The notes under the pieces were generated by a model. It was given only the letters and a program-made list of their open reading frames with translations, did no database searches and had not been told where the DNA came from. A stretch of 42,727 nucleotides of DNA from Nitrospirota bacterium (GTDB taxonomy: Bacteria; Nitrospirota; Thermodesulfovibrionia; Thermodesulfovibrionales; UBA6898): assembly GCA_016217675.1 (NCBI GenBank), contig JACRHC010000117.1, positions 1 through 42,727 on the forward strand, written 5' to 3'. A program made the position numbers and the translations under genes. Shown piece after piece: positions 1 to 8,028 of this stretch; within the stretch, counting starts at the first letter, position 1, and every line of letters begins with the position of its first letter.

Positions 1-1
1 A

Positions 2-214
2 ATGATGAGGGACCGGCAGAAGGGCGTACAGAAATGTCTTAACGGTCTTGAGCAGGATTTCCGGGAAGTGATCGTCCTGCGGGATATACAGGGTTTTGCG
101 TACACGGAAATAGCTGATATGCTCTCCCTTGCAGAAGGCACTGTCAAATCAAGGCTCTTTCGGGCTCGCGATGCTGTCAAGTCTTGTCTGAAGAAACTGT
201 CAGGAGATTGGTAA
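2..214 (+). CDS. ECF sigma factor, C-terminal part (partial)
   Basis: This is the C-terminal end of an RNA polymerase sigma-70 factor of the ECF type; its start lies outside the window. The visible 70 residues hold region 4, which reads the -35 box: a helix-turn-helix from about residue 20 to 66 containing the typical stretch EIADMLSLAEGTVKSRLFRA. The stop codon overlaps the start of the anti-sigma gene by one base (TAATG), so the two are translationally coupled, as is usual for a sigma factor and its membrane-bound antagonist. It is host chromosomal and unrelated to the prophage. Confidence 0.9.
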   Translation: MMRDRQKGVQKCLNGLEQDFREVIVLRDIQGFAYTEIADMLSLAEGTVKSRLFRARDAVKSCLKKLSGDW

Positions 215-1203
215 TGGACTGCAAAGACGTCAGAAAAATACTGTCTGAACATATTGAAGGGAACAGCCCGTCCGGACAGGCCTTGATCGAAGAGCATCTC
301 CGGTCCTGCCAGCAGTGCAGGCTCTATGCAGCTGACATAAAAATGACGATCAAAACCCTTCAGGGCCTGGATGAGATCGAGCCGCCTGCATGGCTGACCG
401 CAAAGGTGATGAATAACATCCGGTCAGAGGCAAGGCCAAAGAAGGGATGGAGAGAATGGCTCTTCTTCCCGCTTCATATCAAACTGCCGCTTGAGGCCTT
501 TGCTGCAATTCTGATAACCGTAGCAGCCATCTTTATCTATAAGAATATGGGGCCTGAGCTTCAAAAGATGGAGGTCCAGCCTCAGGCTCCGGCTATCAGG
601 AGCATGCCTGCTGAGCCTGAAAAAGATATGCAGAAGCCAGAGATACAGAAAAAAAGTATACAACAGCCGCAGCGTCTTCAGGAAGAAGCGAAACATAAAG
701 ACAGCGCTGCAGGCAGAGAAACGCATGAGGTCACGACCCTAAAAGAAGAAAGACCTGTTGAGAGGCCCGCTCAAGCCCCTGCTTCCTCTTATGCACCGTC
801 TCCTGCCCCTTCATCCGGCGCGCCGCAGATCGAGACAGGCAAGGCAGCAGGCATGGCAGCACGGGATGAGACGATGCAAAGGGCTGCGCCGGCAGCGCCA
901 CGTTTTGAACGCTTCGCAGAAAAGAAGGTGGATGCTCACACAACGTTGACCTTAACCGTTAAAGCTTTGGATACTGCCATAAAAGAGATCGAGGCATACA
1001 TTGCCAAAAGCAATGGAGAAGTGAAAATTATTGAGCAGTCTGAATCTCATATCATCATTACAATAAAACTCGATACTTCAAAAATACAGAAGTTCCTCGA
1101 TCACCTCGGTAGTCTTGGAACAATAAAAGAAGACCTCAGGGTCTTATCGCTGCAAAGTGGCTTATTCAAACTGATCATTGAAAAACCATCGCCAGTGAGG
1201 TGA
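214..1203 (+). CDS. Anti-sigma factor with zinc-finger (zf-HC2) and DUF2275-like C-terminus
   Basis: This predicted 329-residue membrane anti-sigma factor should hold the upstream ECF sigma factor inactive until a signal arrives. The ATG at 214 is chosen over an earlier in-frame start because it overlaps the sigma stop codon. A zinc-binding HxxxCxxC motif (His28, Cys32, Cys35) marks the anti-sigma domain, and one transmembrane helix lies near residues 91-109. A long low-complexity linker rich in Pro, Ala, Glu and Lys follows (about 115-235). The C-terminal domain, about 240-325, resembles the DUF2275/DUF4349 group found in periplasmic parts of such proteins. The sensed signal cannot be read from the sequence. 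Confidence 0.85.
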   Translation: MDCKDVRKILSEHIEGNSPSGQALIEEHLRSCQQCRLYAADIKMTIKTLQGLDEIEPPAWLTAKVMNNIRSEARPKKGWREWLFFPLHIKLPLEAFAAILITVAAIFIYKNMGPELQKMEVQPQAPAIRSMPAEPEKDMQKPEIQKKSIQQPQRLQEEAKHKDSAAGRETHEVTTLKEERPVERPAQAPASSYAPSPAPSSGAPQIETGKAAGMAARDETMQRAAPAAPRFERFAEKKVDAHTTLTLTVKALDTAIKEIEAYIAKSNGEVKIIEQSESHIIITIKLDTSKIQKFLDHLGSLGTIKEDLRVLSLQSGLFKLIIEKPSPVR

Positions 1204-1352
1204 TTCCCCCGGTAATGAGGAGACTTCTTACACGCCCAGTATCATAATCGCCGCCATCAGCGAAAGAGCAGAGAAAGCGACAAACTCTGATGCAAACTGA
1301 GATGTCAATGTTGCACTAAAAATCCAGCGGATTTTTCGTCTCTTTGATGGTC

Positions 1353-1436
1353 TTGCTTGGCACGGGGAATGTCTTTGTGCTCGCCGAAATCTTTTTTAAG
1401 AATATGCCGGTACAGAAACAGCAGCGCGTTAAATGA
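1353..1436 (-). pseudogene. intI: Integron-type integrase fragment, core-binding domain
   Basis: The minus strand encodes a 26-residue stretch containing NALLFLYRHILKKDFGE and then DIPRAK. This matches the conserved end of the core-binding domain of integron integrases, where ALNALLFLYR is a hallmark. No start or downstream catalytic domain is seen; after RAK the frame runs into unrelated residues and stops. It lies in the same strand and in the correct order relative to the N-terminal piece at 2543-2842, so both are read as parts of one broken gene, with about 1.1 kb of other DNA between them. The short length makes the call moderate. Confidence 0.6.
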
Positions 1437-1644
1437 TGGCGAGCGGGCATGTCCGCCTGAGGACTGAGGTGACCCTCACGGATATGAAAATTTCCTCAGC
1501 GTGATTATGGACCCAAGCCATGAGGAATACAACGCAATGCTTGAGTGGATCGGCGGTGAGTTCCAGTCCGAGCATTTTGATTGCTCGGAGGTTATTTTCG
1601 ATAACCCTGCTGAACGGTTGAAGAATATGGAAGAAGACTTTTAA
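1432..1644 (+). pseudogene. pRiA4b ORF-3-like protein, C-terminal remnant with in-frame stop
   Basis: Frame 1 reads NDGERACPPED, a TGA stop at 1465-1467, then DPHGYENFLSVIMDPSHEEY and a tail with LEWIGGEFQSEHFD, ending at 1644. These are the signature segments of the plasmid pRiA4b ORF-3-like family (DGERACPPEDCGG, GYE..L, WxGGxFDPexFD). The TGA stands where the family normally has Cys or Val. The N-terminal two thirds are missing; the fragment begins exactly where the integrase fragment on the other strand begins. The gene is dead, and its family function is not established. Confidence 0.75.
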
Positions 1645-1699
1645 GCGCGCGCTTTCTAAAATGATACTAAAAGGTTCCCGCATAGGCAGGAATCAACGA

Positions 1700-1988
1700 T
1701 TACAATATATTTTCCAGCAGACGTGCTCCATGACATATTGCGACTATTTCTATAACTTCCTGTTTGATACGATAGACGATTCTGTAATTCTCGTATATTT
1801 TCTCTCTAAGGTTTTCATCATCATACTCTGGCACTATGCGACCTGCCTTTGGAAACTGAGGAATGGCTCTGACAATAGCAACTATTTTTCTCGCAAAAAC
1901 GACTGCGTAATAATGGGAATCCTTTGCGATATAATCACAGATTCTAATGAGAACTTGCTTGCGGCGACCATTCTACGCGGTAAGCCAC
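1700..1988 (-). pseudogene. RelE/ParE-type toxin, frameshifted
   Basis: A GTG at 1986-1988, overlapping the end of the antitoxin gene, opens the toxin-like sequence MAYRVEWSPQAS. The frame then breaks and resumes as RICDYIAKDSHYYAVVFARK, with GRIVPEYDDENLREKIYENY and YRIKQEVIEIVAICHGARLL, stopping at 1700. The pattern (VEWSPQA, ICDYIAKDS, FPxxGRxVPE, ENYRIxYRI, HGARLL) is that of ParE/RelE toxins. Two small indels near 1955-1965 destroy the reading frame, so an active toxin is unlikely. It follows the intact antitoxin in the usual antitoxin-first order. Confidence 0.75.
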
Positions 1989-2161
1989 TTGGACATCCGC
2001 TTTTCAATTTCTTCGTGAGGAATACCCTTGCCTTCATCCAATTCTTTCAAGCCGGAATCCACCTGCAATTTAAAATATAATTCTGCCATAATGTCATCGA
2101 TTGAGATCTCATCCGGCAAAGACTGGATCATCTGAATGACCTGCTGTTTTATTCCCGCCAT
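1973..2161 (-). CDS. Type II antitoxin (partner of ParE-like toxin)
   Basis: This 62-residue acidic protein contains MIQSLPDEISIDDIMAELYF and ends GIPHEEIEKRMSKWL. That is the layout of antitoxins that pair with ParE/RelE toxins: a short N-terminal dimerisation or DNA-binding part, then a toxin-binding helix. A strong Shine-Dalgarno AGGAGG lies just upstream of the ATG at 2161. It overlaps the toxin pseudogene at its 3' end. The antitoxin frame is intact while the toxin frame is broken, as expected once a module has lost its addictive pressure. Confidence 0.75.
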   Translation of the reverse strand: MAGIKQQVIQMIQSLPDEISIDDIMAELYFKLQVDSGLKELDEGKGIPHEEIEKRMSKWLTA

Positions 2162-2181
2162 TTTTTCACCTCCTCAAAAGA

Positions 2182-2250
2182 TCATTGTTTCTTTCTAAAC
2201 CAATCTTGGTAATAGCCCTCTGCCCTTTCAGACAGAACAACTTCATACAT
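2182..2250 (-). pseudogene. Second toxin gene, N-terminal stub
   Basis: An ATG at 2248-2250, overlapping the stop of the upstream antitoxin remnant, opens a 22-residue frame, MYEVVLSERAEGYYQDWF..., which resembles the first residues of RelE/ParE toxins (MYEVVLSERAExYY). It then stops. Only the start of the toxin survives, immediately upstream of the next toxin-antitoxin pair. Confidence 0.5.
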
Positions 2251-2475
2251 TTCTTCTGACTTCCCTCCAGGGCCTGCAGCGCCCGGCCTTCAGGTCATCA
2301 ATGCCCTTTTTGATTCCGTCGAGCAACGTCTTATCCGCAAGAATCTCCTGTGTAGCCTCCACGGATTCTTTGCTTTCACGATATTCCACAAAATCAACTA
2401 CCTCTTTCAGGCGCTTTGCGATAAACGGTCAATAGACTCGATCGCTTTTTTCTTTAATTTTGCGGTTGCAGACAT
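2243..2475 (-). pseudogene. Second antitoxin gene, frameshifted
   Basis: The ATG at 2473-2475 opens MSATAKLKKKAIESIDRLS. One missing base near 2430 shifts the frame, which continues as AKRLKEVVDFVEYRESKESV and ends near DLKAGRCRPWREVRRNV at 2243. The combined sequence is a typical RelB/Phd-like antitoxin of about 75 residues, with an ATG-overlapping toxin start behind it. The frameshift and the truncated partner show that this module is dead. Confidence 0.6.
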
Positions 2476-2542
2476 TAGGCCACCTCCTCCAGAAAATACC
2501 CGCATAGTCATATTATAGCCTATATATATTCGGAAGTTATAT

Positions 2543-2842
2543 TCAATATGCACCAGCGCCGATAGCCAATACCAACAGCAGCATTGCTGAGAGAAAATAT
2601 CCGTAAAGTCTCAAAGCTGTTTCGGCCTGTTTGACCTGCCAGTCTTCGCGGGTCTTTGCGATATGGCTCAGATAGTTTTGAAGCTGGTCTGAGGTAAGGA
2701 CAATATTTTCCGCTTGGTCGAGAAATAGATAGCAGTTCGACACCCATTTAAGGTAATAGGAAACGTATTTCTCTTGAATATATGCCTTTCCACGGAGATA
2801 GTGCTCAAAGAAGCCCCAAACATAAAACCCCCATGGATAATA
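2543..2842 (-). pseudogene. intI: Integron-type integrase fragment, N-terminal domain
   Basis: An open frame without a good start codon encodes about 99 residues, including GFFEHYLRGKAYIQEKYVSY, YLKWVSNCYLFLDQ and SHIAKTREDWQVKQAETALR. This matches the extra N-terminal domain of long integron integrases and related tyrosine recombinases, where EDWQxxQaxxALRLxF is the recognisable core. After LYGYFLSA the frame runs into an unrelated hydrophobic tail and stops at 2543. The gene points away from the cassette array on the far side of the prophage, the normal orientation of intI relative to its cassettes. Confidence 0.6.
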
Positions 2843-2977
2843 TTATTCCGAATTATACCGCTGCGATATAATTCGTCCCTGAGCGGTATTACGTCGCAGA
2901 AAATCTCCATAATCAATGCATTGCGGCATATTTTGGTGTATTTTTGTTGACAGATTGCTGTTTTGAGAATAAAATCG

Positions 2978-2983
2978 CAGCAA
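2978..2983. repeat. Target-site duplication, left copy (CAGCAA)
   Basis: CAGCAA lies directly outside the TG end of the prophage. The same six bases follow the CA end at 39946-39951. No other register gives matching flanks together with TG...CA termini. Confidence 0.8.
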
Positions 2984-3034
2984 TGTTAGCGCGCGCGAAA
3001 AGTCGCGCTCTTAAATTACAATAACTCACTTCCC
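2984..3034 (+). repeat. Prophage end, late-gene side (Mu right-end equivalent)
   Basis: This terminal block starts TGTTAGCGCGCGCGAAAAG and continues to ACTTCCC. Its inverted partner is 39895-39945. The first 18 bases resemble the tip of the Mu right end as I remember it (TG, AGCG, GCGC, CGAAAA at the same offsets). These blocks are the expected MuA-binding sites where strand transfer begins. Confidence 0.8.
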
Positions 3035-3049
3035 TGCGTACCTTGACCC

Positions 3050-3069
3050 TGTCAATTTTCGCTTGATAA
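3050..3069. promoter_or_regulatory. Subterminal palindrome shared by both ends
   Basis: TGTCAATTTTCGCTTGATAA occurs here, 66 bp inside the left end. An 18-of-20 match lies at 39833-39852, 93 bp inside the right end and in the same strand. The arms TCAA/TTGA form an imperfect palindrome. A second transposase or accessory-protein site is the simplest reading. Confidence 0.45.
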
Positions 3070-3087
3070 ATATACCACGTTGATCGC

Positions 3088-3852
3088 TCAAAAGTTTCGA
3101 ATCAAGACTTCCTTGACGTTTTTCTTCTTATCGCCGCCTGCCATCGAGTAGCTCGTCGTGACCGAATCGACCTTGAACCCCTTGTAAATCTCCCGAACCT
3201 CAACGGTATCGTTCAGGGACATGATGAACTTGCCCTTGATCCCCCTCAGGATATCCCTCAAGACCATGAAGTCACCCTTGCCGAATAACCCCTTCCCGTA
3301 ATAGTTCTCAAAGTCAAAATAGGGCGGATCCAGATAAAAGAATGTGGACGGTCGATCAACACGGTCTATCAGTTTTGCGTAGGGCATATTCTCGATATAG
3401 ACGCGCGCCAGCCGCATATGGGCAGCGGAGAGATCCTCCTCAATCCTTAGCAGGTTAAACCTCGGTGCCCGCGTTGCGCTCAGCCCGAAGGTAGGGTTCA
3501 CAATCCTGCTCGAAAACCCCATCTTCAGGAGGTAGTAGAAGCGGACCGCCTTTTGAATGTCGGTCAGGGTTTCCGGCTTCTCGGCAAGGAAGCGATCGAA
3601 CTCATCTCGGGACACGAGGATCCAGCGGAGATACCGGACAAACTCGTCCAGATGATTTTTGATGATCCGATACAGCGTAACCAGGTCAGTGTTGATATCA
3701 TTGATGATCTCGATCTCTGATTCGTCCTTCCGGAAGAGCAGCCAGGCTGCACCGGCAAAGACCTCGCAGTAACAGGAATGCTTCGGCATTTTCGGAATGA
3801 TTTTTGAGGTAAGTTGGGACTTGCCGCCGACCCATGAGATGATGCTGTTCAT
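3088..3852 (-). CDS. DNA adenine-N6 methyltransferase (D12 class, Dam-like)
   Basis: This 254-residue protein belongs to the Dam/D12 class, which moves a methyl group from S-adenosylmethionine to adenine N6 in DNA. The order of motifs is right: WVGGKSQL near the start (residues 7-14), the SAM-binding FAGAAW (32-37) and the catalytic DPPY (174-177). The length is normal. It is the last gene before the prophage end, the place where Mu carries its mom modification gene, so a role in shielding phage DNA from host restriction is likely. No partner endonuclease is present. The ATG has AAAGGCGG upstream, and a large hairpin lies in the leader. Confidence 0.9.
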   Translation of the reverse strand: MNSIISWVGGKSQLTSKIIPKMPKHSCYCEVFAGAAWLLFRKDESEIEIINDINTDLVTLYRIIKNHLDEFVRYLRWILVSRDEFDRFLAEKPETLTDIQKAVRFYYLLKMGFSSRIVNPTFGLSATRAPRFNLLRIEEDLSAAHMRLARVYIENMPYAKLIDRVDRPSTFFYLDPPYFDFENYYGKGLFGKGDFMVLRDILRGIKGKFIMSLNDTVEVREIYKGFKVDSVTTSYSMAGGDKKKNVKEVLIRNF

Positions 3853-3881
3853 TGTAGACCGCCTTTCTGGGGGCCTGCTAT

Positions 3882-3920
3882 ACTCCCTGTGTCCCGATGG
3901 CCATCGTGGACACAGGGAGT
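3882..3920. promoter_or_regulatory. Perfect 13-bp inverted repeat with nested palindrome
   Basis: The arms ACTCCCTGTGTCC (3882-3894) and GGACACAGGGAGT (3908-3920) are perfect complements, and the loop holds the 12-bp palindrome CGATGGCCATCG. It sits between the tail-tip gene and the methylase gene. No T-run follows on the minus strand, so a plain terminator is unlikely. It could attenuate or control translation of the methylase. Confidence 0.6.
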
Positions 3921-4005
3921 AGCAGGGTAAAACTTGCGGTCCATGTTAGTGCATGGATTGGTTGCCCCGGTTCCAGCCGGGACGCCTGCTCCCTAAGCCT
4001 TTAAC

Positions 4006-7000
4006 CTAATACCACTCAACCCCTTCAATCGTGACCTTTGCGCCCTCGCGTTTGACCTTCTCGATAAAGAATTTCTTGCCGTCATATATGGGATAGCTGA
4101 TATCTATGGTGTCCCCCGGTCTCAGGTCAAAGTGTTGCCACAATAGCGGCATATTGGCAGTCAAATATGGCAATTTGCGGCGCAGGAGAATGTTCGCCAG
4201 CACAGAGGCCGCCATGGTCCCGGACTGGATAAGATCGAAGCTGAAACTTGCCACGTATCTGCCGTATTTCGCTATGCTGGCAGCGTCCGAGGCAGTAACA
4301 GTTCCCTGCTTGCAACTATTGTTGCGCAGGGCTGAATAGTTGCTCTGGTATGTCGCTTCGAGGTCGTTTGCAATATCAGCAACGGCGGGCTGAGAAAAGG
4401 TGATCTCTGCACCGATAGGTGCCAGATCGACCTGGCTGATAGTTTTCACTGCTGCCGGTGCTGTATCGGGGATCACATCCAGATAGAAAACACCCTGTTT
4501 ATCGATGAGCGTTGACCTGCATTCAAAGGCCATCTTTTTCAGTAAATCTGACGGCATTATCTGGTCCAGCAGGGCGAAGCCAAACGCATAGTTATTGGTG
4601 GCAAACCAGCTGCCTGCTGCTGCAAAAGAGGCCGTATCGATATTGTTTGAGGCTATGCCCAGCCACGTCTGCAGGAAGTCCTTAATTACCTGATCCGGTC
4701 TCGAATACGGCCCTGATGCTGTGATATGAAACCTCTCAACGTCCTTCGTCGAGGTGACGGACACGGTCAAGCCGTCAGCAATAGCGGTCGAAATGCAGAC
4801 CCTGTTGGCAGCAGAGATTGTAAAGGTAATGTCGCCTGTGGCTGAATTGCCACCGATGAAAAACTTTTCAGTCGTATTCCAGGAATCCCGCGTGAGACTG
4901 AAGGTCTGAGGCAGGTGCCAGACCACATCGCCTGATGTGGCCTTCACCGTTGCGACCTTGGGATATGTATTGTCCGGTCCGGCATAGATGATCGTATCGA
5001 CCGATCTCGGCGTAGTTACGACTATGCCCAGGCTGTATGTGTCGATGATATTTTTCAGCGCCTCGGCTGCACCAGGGGCCGCAGGGAAAGGGATGAAGAT
5101 TGTCTTGTAAGCTGCATAGGTTATCTGCTCTGCAACAGGGCAGGTCGTAGCGGCCCTTTGCAGTTCGCCGCCTGTAGTTACGGCATCCTCGACAGTGCTC
5201 ACCGCCGACTGATCTGCGTCATAAGCAGTGATGATGATATTTGTGCTGCCATAGTTACCGCCAAAGACGAATAGATTTTGCGTTGTCGACCAGCCTGATC
5301 TTGCCATATCAAAGGTCTGCGGCAGATACCATACGATTGTGCCGTCAGTCTGAATATCAGCCACCTTAGGATAGTTCACCTTATCAGGCCCTGCATAGAT
5401 CGTAACGGTGCTTGCCGGGTTGCCCAGCACGGTAATCAGCAGTGTGCAGCGGACAGAGATGGCGCTCAGGGTCCCCGATGGCGCAGCCGGGAAATGCAGC
5501 GGCAATGACGCCCCTGTGCTCAGGCCTGTATAGAGCAGCTGAGACGGCATATCATCAGATTTGACCGTATGGTTAAAGGACGTAGCTCCGGAGGACTCTG
5601 ATACCCTCAGAGCAGAGGTTTCGACTTTGATCTGATCAGATGCAGTCAGTATGTAGCCGGTGCTGTCGTACCGGCTTGATATGCCTGATGTGACGCGCAA
5701 CAGCTCGCCATTGATTTCAGCAAAGATATCGCCCCTGCTTGCAAGGTTATGCGCAGCTGCTACGCTCTCATAGAGCGCCTGCTTCTGCCATACCGATGCC
5801 CCGGCGCTGTGATCGACGGCAGTGGTGCCTGCTTGTGCCCTGGTCACGCCGGTGAGAGTATTGCCTGCCTTGCCTGTATAGTGTATAACCTCGCTGTCGA
5901 TATAGGCGTCGCCCGATGAAGGGAAACGGCTGGCATCAGATAATTCTATCGAGGATGGCGAGGCAGAGATACCGGCCTTTAGCGTGGTCCTTGCACCCCA
6001 GTTTGTGCGCAGAGCCGGGATCCGGATATTCGAACCATACACAATCGGGATCACCTTGCCAATATCTTCATGCGCATAGGGGAAGTCCGTTAGATTCACG
6101 GTGCGCTGCTTCCAGCGTCTGTCTGCATCATGCAGCAGGGTGCTGGCCTGACAGGTAAACTCTTTCAGTCCAATATCGGTCGGCTGATCCAGCACCCCGG
6201 AAAAGACCGTCTCTATCTCCGAGAGATCACCTTCAGCAGAGATATAGACCTCCTGCAGCAGAAGGGATGCTCCCATAAAGGGATAAGCAGTGTCCAGGTC
6301 GGACAGGTAGTCATACGTCAGAATCCTGTCGTTTTTAAATATGAGAGTCAAGTCAGAGTTGAGGCTGGTCAGATCGGCACGGCGGACATCGCTGCTGAGG
6401 CCTGACACTGATACGAGATAGTCCTCGTAGATATAGCCAAAGACGGACAAGTTGCGTGTTGAATGGTAGAGTGTCGGACCACCGTTTTTGAGTGTTATTA
6501 TCGCAAGAAAGACCTGTTCAAATCTCGGGTTATCGCGGGCCTGCTCAATGGGAATCGGCGAGTGCTTCGCTATTGAGACAGCGACCCCGGCAGCGGTGCC
6601 GATTGAAATGGAGAATTCCTGAACCTGCCGGATGATCCACTCTATTGCGGCCTCTGCAGCCTCGCTGAGAGACATATTGAGCATGCTGCGCACACTATAT
6701 ATATCAGCGGATATTGACTGCAGCACGATGCGGCCCAGATCGGCCAGGGTCTTTGCAACTGAGCTATAACTTGCGACAGCGCCGAAGCTCAGGGACATGT
6801 TTGAGATCTTGCCGGGCTGTATGTTTATAGCCCCTGCAGAGGACAGGCTCAGCTGCAGATTTTCGGTCGTATTATATCTGCCCTCAATCCAGCCTTCGTA
6901 GATATATGTCTGTGTCCCGTCACCGCCTCCTGTGCGGGTATAGTTGACGCGGATCCTGAGGTTAGCGATATTTGGGAAACCGGCCCCTCCCCAATCAGCG

Positions 7001-7356
7001 CTATTAAGCGCAACAGACAGGGTCTGTTCCCCCGCCGACCAGATTGCAGCGGCACGCACGGTATGTTTCAGGTTTCCGTTTTTATCGGTAATGGTTACAG
7101 AGATCAGGTCGTCAATCGTAAAGGCATACATCTTGATGTATGCCGTGGCGGATATCCAGGTCTGTGCCTTGGCCTGCCACGCATTTGTGGTCTCATCGGC
7201 ATTGACCGCGCCGAGGCTGATTACAGGGTTTCCAGTGGGCAGGTTATTCTTGTTTGCGTAGCTGTAGAGCAACCCATCGTACGCATAGGCACGATTGCTC
7301 CAGCCAAGGCTATAGCCATTGGCATCGGTCGGCCTGATCGTTTCTATTGCGGCCAT
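4006..7356 (-). CDS. Tail-tip / host-specificity protein
   Basis: At 1,116 residues this is the largest gene in the prophage. Being last in the tail module, after tape measure and distal tail, it is expected to form the central tip of a long flexible tail and to contact the host. The C-terminal part (about 900-1116) has the style of phage tail-tip or baseplate-hub domains and ends with RPGDTIDISYPIYDGKKFFI. The middle (about 480-530) has a loop-rich module with GNTLTGVTRAQAGT. Two consecutive copies of a roughly 130-residue beta-rich domain follow (about 610-745 and 750-885). They share YAGPD, YPKVA, VW.LPQTF and GGN. No enzymatic motif is evident. Confidence 0.75.
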   Translation of the reverse strand: MAAIETIRPTDANGYSLGWSNRAYAYDGLLYSYANKNNLPTGNPVISLGAVNADETTNAWQAKAQTWISATAYIKMYAFTIDDLISVTITDKNGNLKHTVRAAAIWSAGEQTLSVALNSADWGGAGFPNIANLRIRVNYTRTGGGDGTQTYIYEGWIEGRYNTTENLQLSLSSAGAINIQPGKISNMSLSFGAVASYSSVAKTLADLGRIVLQSISADIYSVRSMLNMSLSEAAEAAIEWIIRQVQEFSISIGTAAGVAVSIAKHSPIPIEQARDNPRFEQVFLAIITLKNGGPTLYHSTRNLSVFGYIYEDYLVSVSGLSSDVRRADLTSLNSDLTLIFKNDRILTYDYLSDLDTAYPFMGASLLLQEVYISAEGDLSEIETVFSGVLDQPTDIGLKEFTCQASTLLHDADRRWKQRTVNLTDFPYAHEDIGKVIPIVYGSNIRIPALRTNWGARTTLKAGISASPSSIELSDASRFPSSGDAYIDSEVIHYTGKAGNTLTGVTRAQAGTTAVDHSAGASVWQKQALYESVAAAHNLASRGDIFAEINGELLRVTSGISSRYDSTGYILTASDQIKVETSALRVSESSGATSFNHTVKSDDMPSQLLYTGLSTGASLPLHFPAAPSGTLSAISVRCTLLITVLGNPASTVTIYAGPDKVNYPKVADIQTDGTIVWYLPQTFDMARSGWSTTQNLFVFGGNYGSTNIIITAYDADQSAVSTVEDAVTTGGELQRAATTCPVAEQITYAAYKTIFIPFPAAPGAAEALKNIIDTYSLGIVVTTPRSVDTIIYAGPDNTYPKVATVKATSGDVVWHLPQTFSLTRDSWNTTEKFFIGGNSATGDITFTISAANRVCISTAIADGLTVSVTSTKDVERFHITASGPYSRPDQVIKDFLQTWLGIASNNIDTASFAAAGSWFATNNYAFGFALLDQIMPSDLLKKMAFECRSTLIDKQGVFYLDVIPDTAPAAVKTISQVDLAPIGAEITFSQPAVADIANDLEATYQSNYSALRNNSCKQGTVTASDAASIAKYGRYVASFSFDLIQSGTMAASVLANILLRRKLPYLTANMPLLWQHFDLRPGDTIDISYPIYDGKKFFIEKVKREGAKVTIEGVEWY

Positions 7357-7365
7357 GGACCGGCT

Positions 7366-8013
7366 TTACGCTGCGCTTGTGTGGGTGATTTCGATTTCTG
7401 CTGTGATGGTGTCGCCGGATTCAGCAGGCTTTGAGGCAACGGCATCGCCAACGCCATACAGTGTGCCGGTCGTACCGCCCTTGGTGCTGTTGTCGCAGAT
7501 AAAACCGCCGTAGATCGTGGTCGTGCCGTTGATATTGAATGTCGCTTTATCGTTTGTGTTGTTCGTTATGCCACCTGACGGCGTGCTGCAGGTCAGGGCT
7601 GGCCGTGTAGCGTTTGAATAAGCAGTAATCTCGGCCCATGAAGCGTGCGATCCCATGGTGTCTGCTGCGTCCGGAGTGCCTGAGCCTTTCAGTCCGACAT
7701 ACCAGGCAGGAGATGCAATACCTGTTTTGAATATCGCATCAAGGCCCTTGTTGAGCCCTGCTGTGGTTACAAGCCCGCCCCCGAGGGAAAGCGACGTGAG
7801 CAGGCCGCCGAGGCCGTAATTGTAGACCATCCAGGCCAGCACAAGGAACAGCAACAGCAGACTAAGTTTCAGAGCGGCAAAGGCCTTCTTCCTGTCTTCC
7901 AGCAGATCAATACTGCTGGTCCATTTCAAGGCCCCGCCCGGCGCATAGCAGTTAAGATTCATATACATCCCAGCTTCCGTCTTTGGTGCAAACATACTGA
8001 TAATTTTGTTCAT
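7366..8013 (-). CDS. Tail-associated protein with transmembrane segment and beta-rich C-terminus
   Basis: This 215-residue protein lies between the distal tail and tail-tip genes. A transmembrane segment (about 48-66, LKLSLLLLFLVLAWMVY) and a Gly-rich hydrophobic stretch come first. The second half (about 95-213) contains WYVGLKGSG, DTMGSHASWAEITAYSNATR and TTIYGGFICDN. This pattern is common in small phage virion proteins beside tail genes, though I do not know a precise function. The membrane segment suggests that it reaches the host envelope, possibly during infection. Confidence 0.55.
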   Translation of the reverse strand: MNKIISMFAPKTEAGMYMNLNCYAPGGALKWTSSIDLLEDRKKAFAALKLSLLLLFLVLAWMVYNYGLGGLLTSLSLGGGLVTTAGLNKGLDAIFKTGIASPAWYVGLKGSGTPDAADTMGSHASWAEITAYSNATRPALTCSTPSGGITNNTNDKATFNINGTTTIYGGFICDNSTKGGTTGTLYGVGDAVASKPAESGDTITAEIEITHTSAA

Positions 8014-8028
8014 CTTCGTCTCCTTTTT

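Noticed and set aside
1661..2080. Plus-strand frame of 139 codons in the left flank
   Set aside because: The minus strand here encodes clear toxin and antitoxin sequences; the plus frame is their shadow.
2978..2983. A 5-bp target duplication as in Mu
   Set aside because: With TG...CA ends the adjacent five bases are AGCAA (left) and CAGCA (right), which do not match in register; six bases do.
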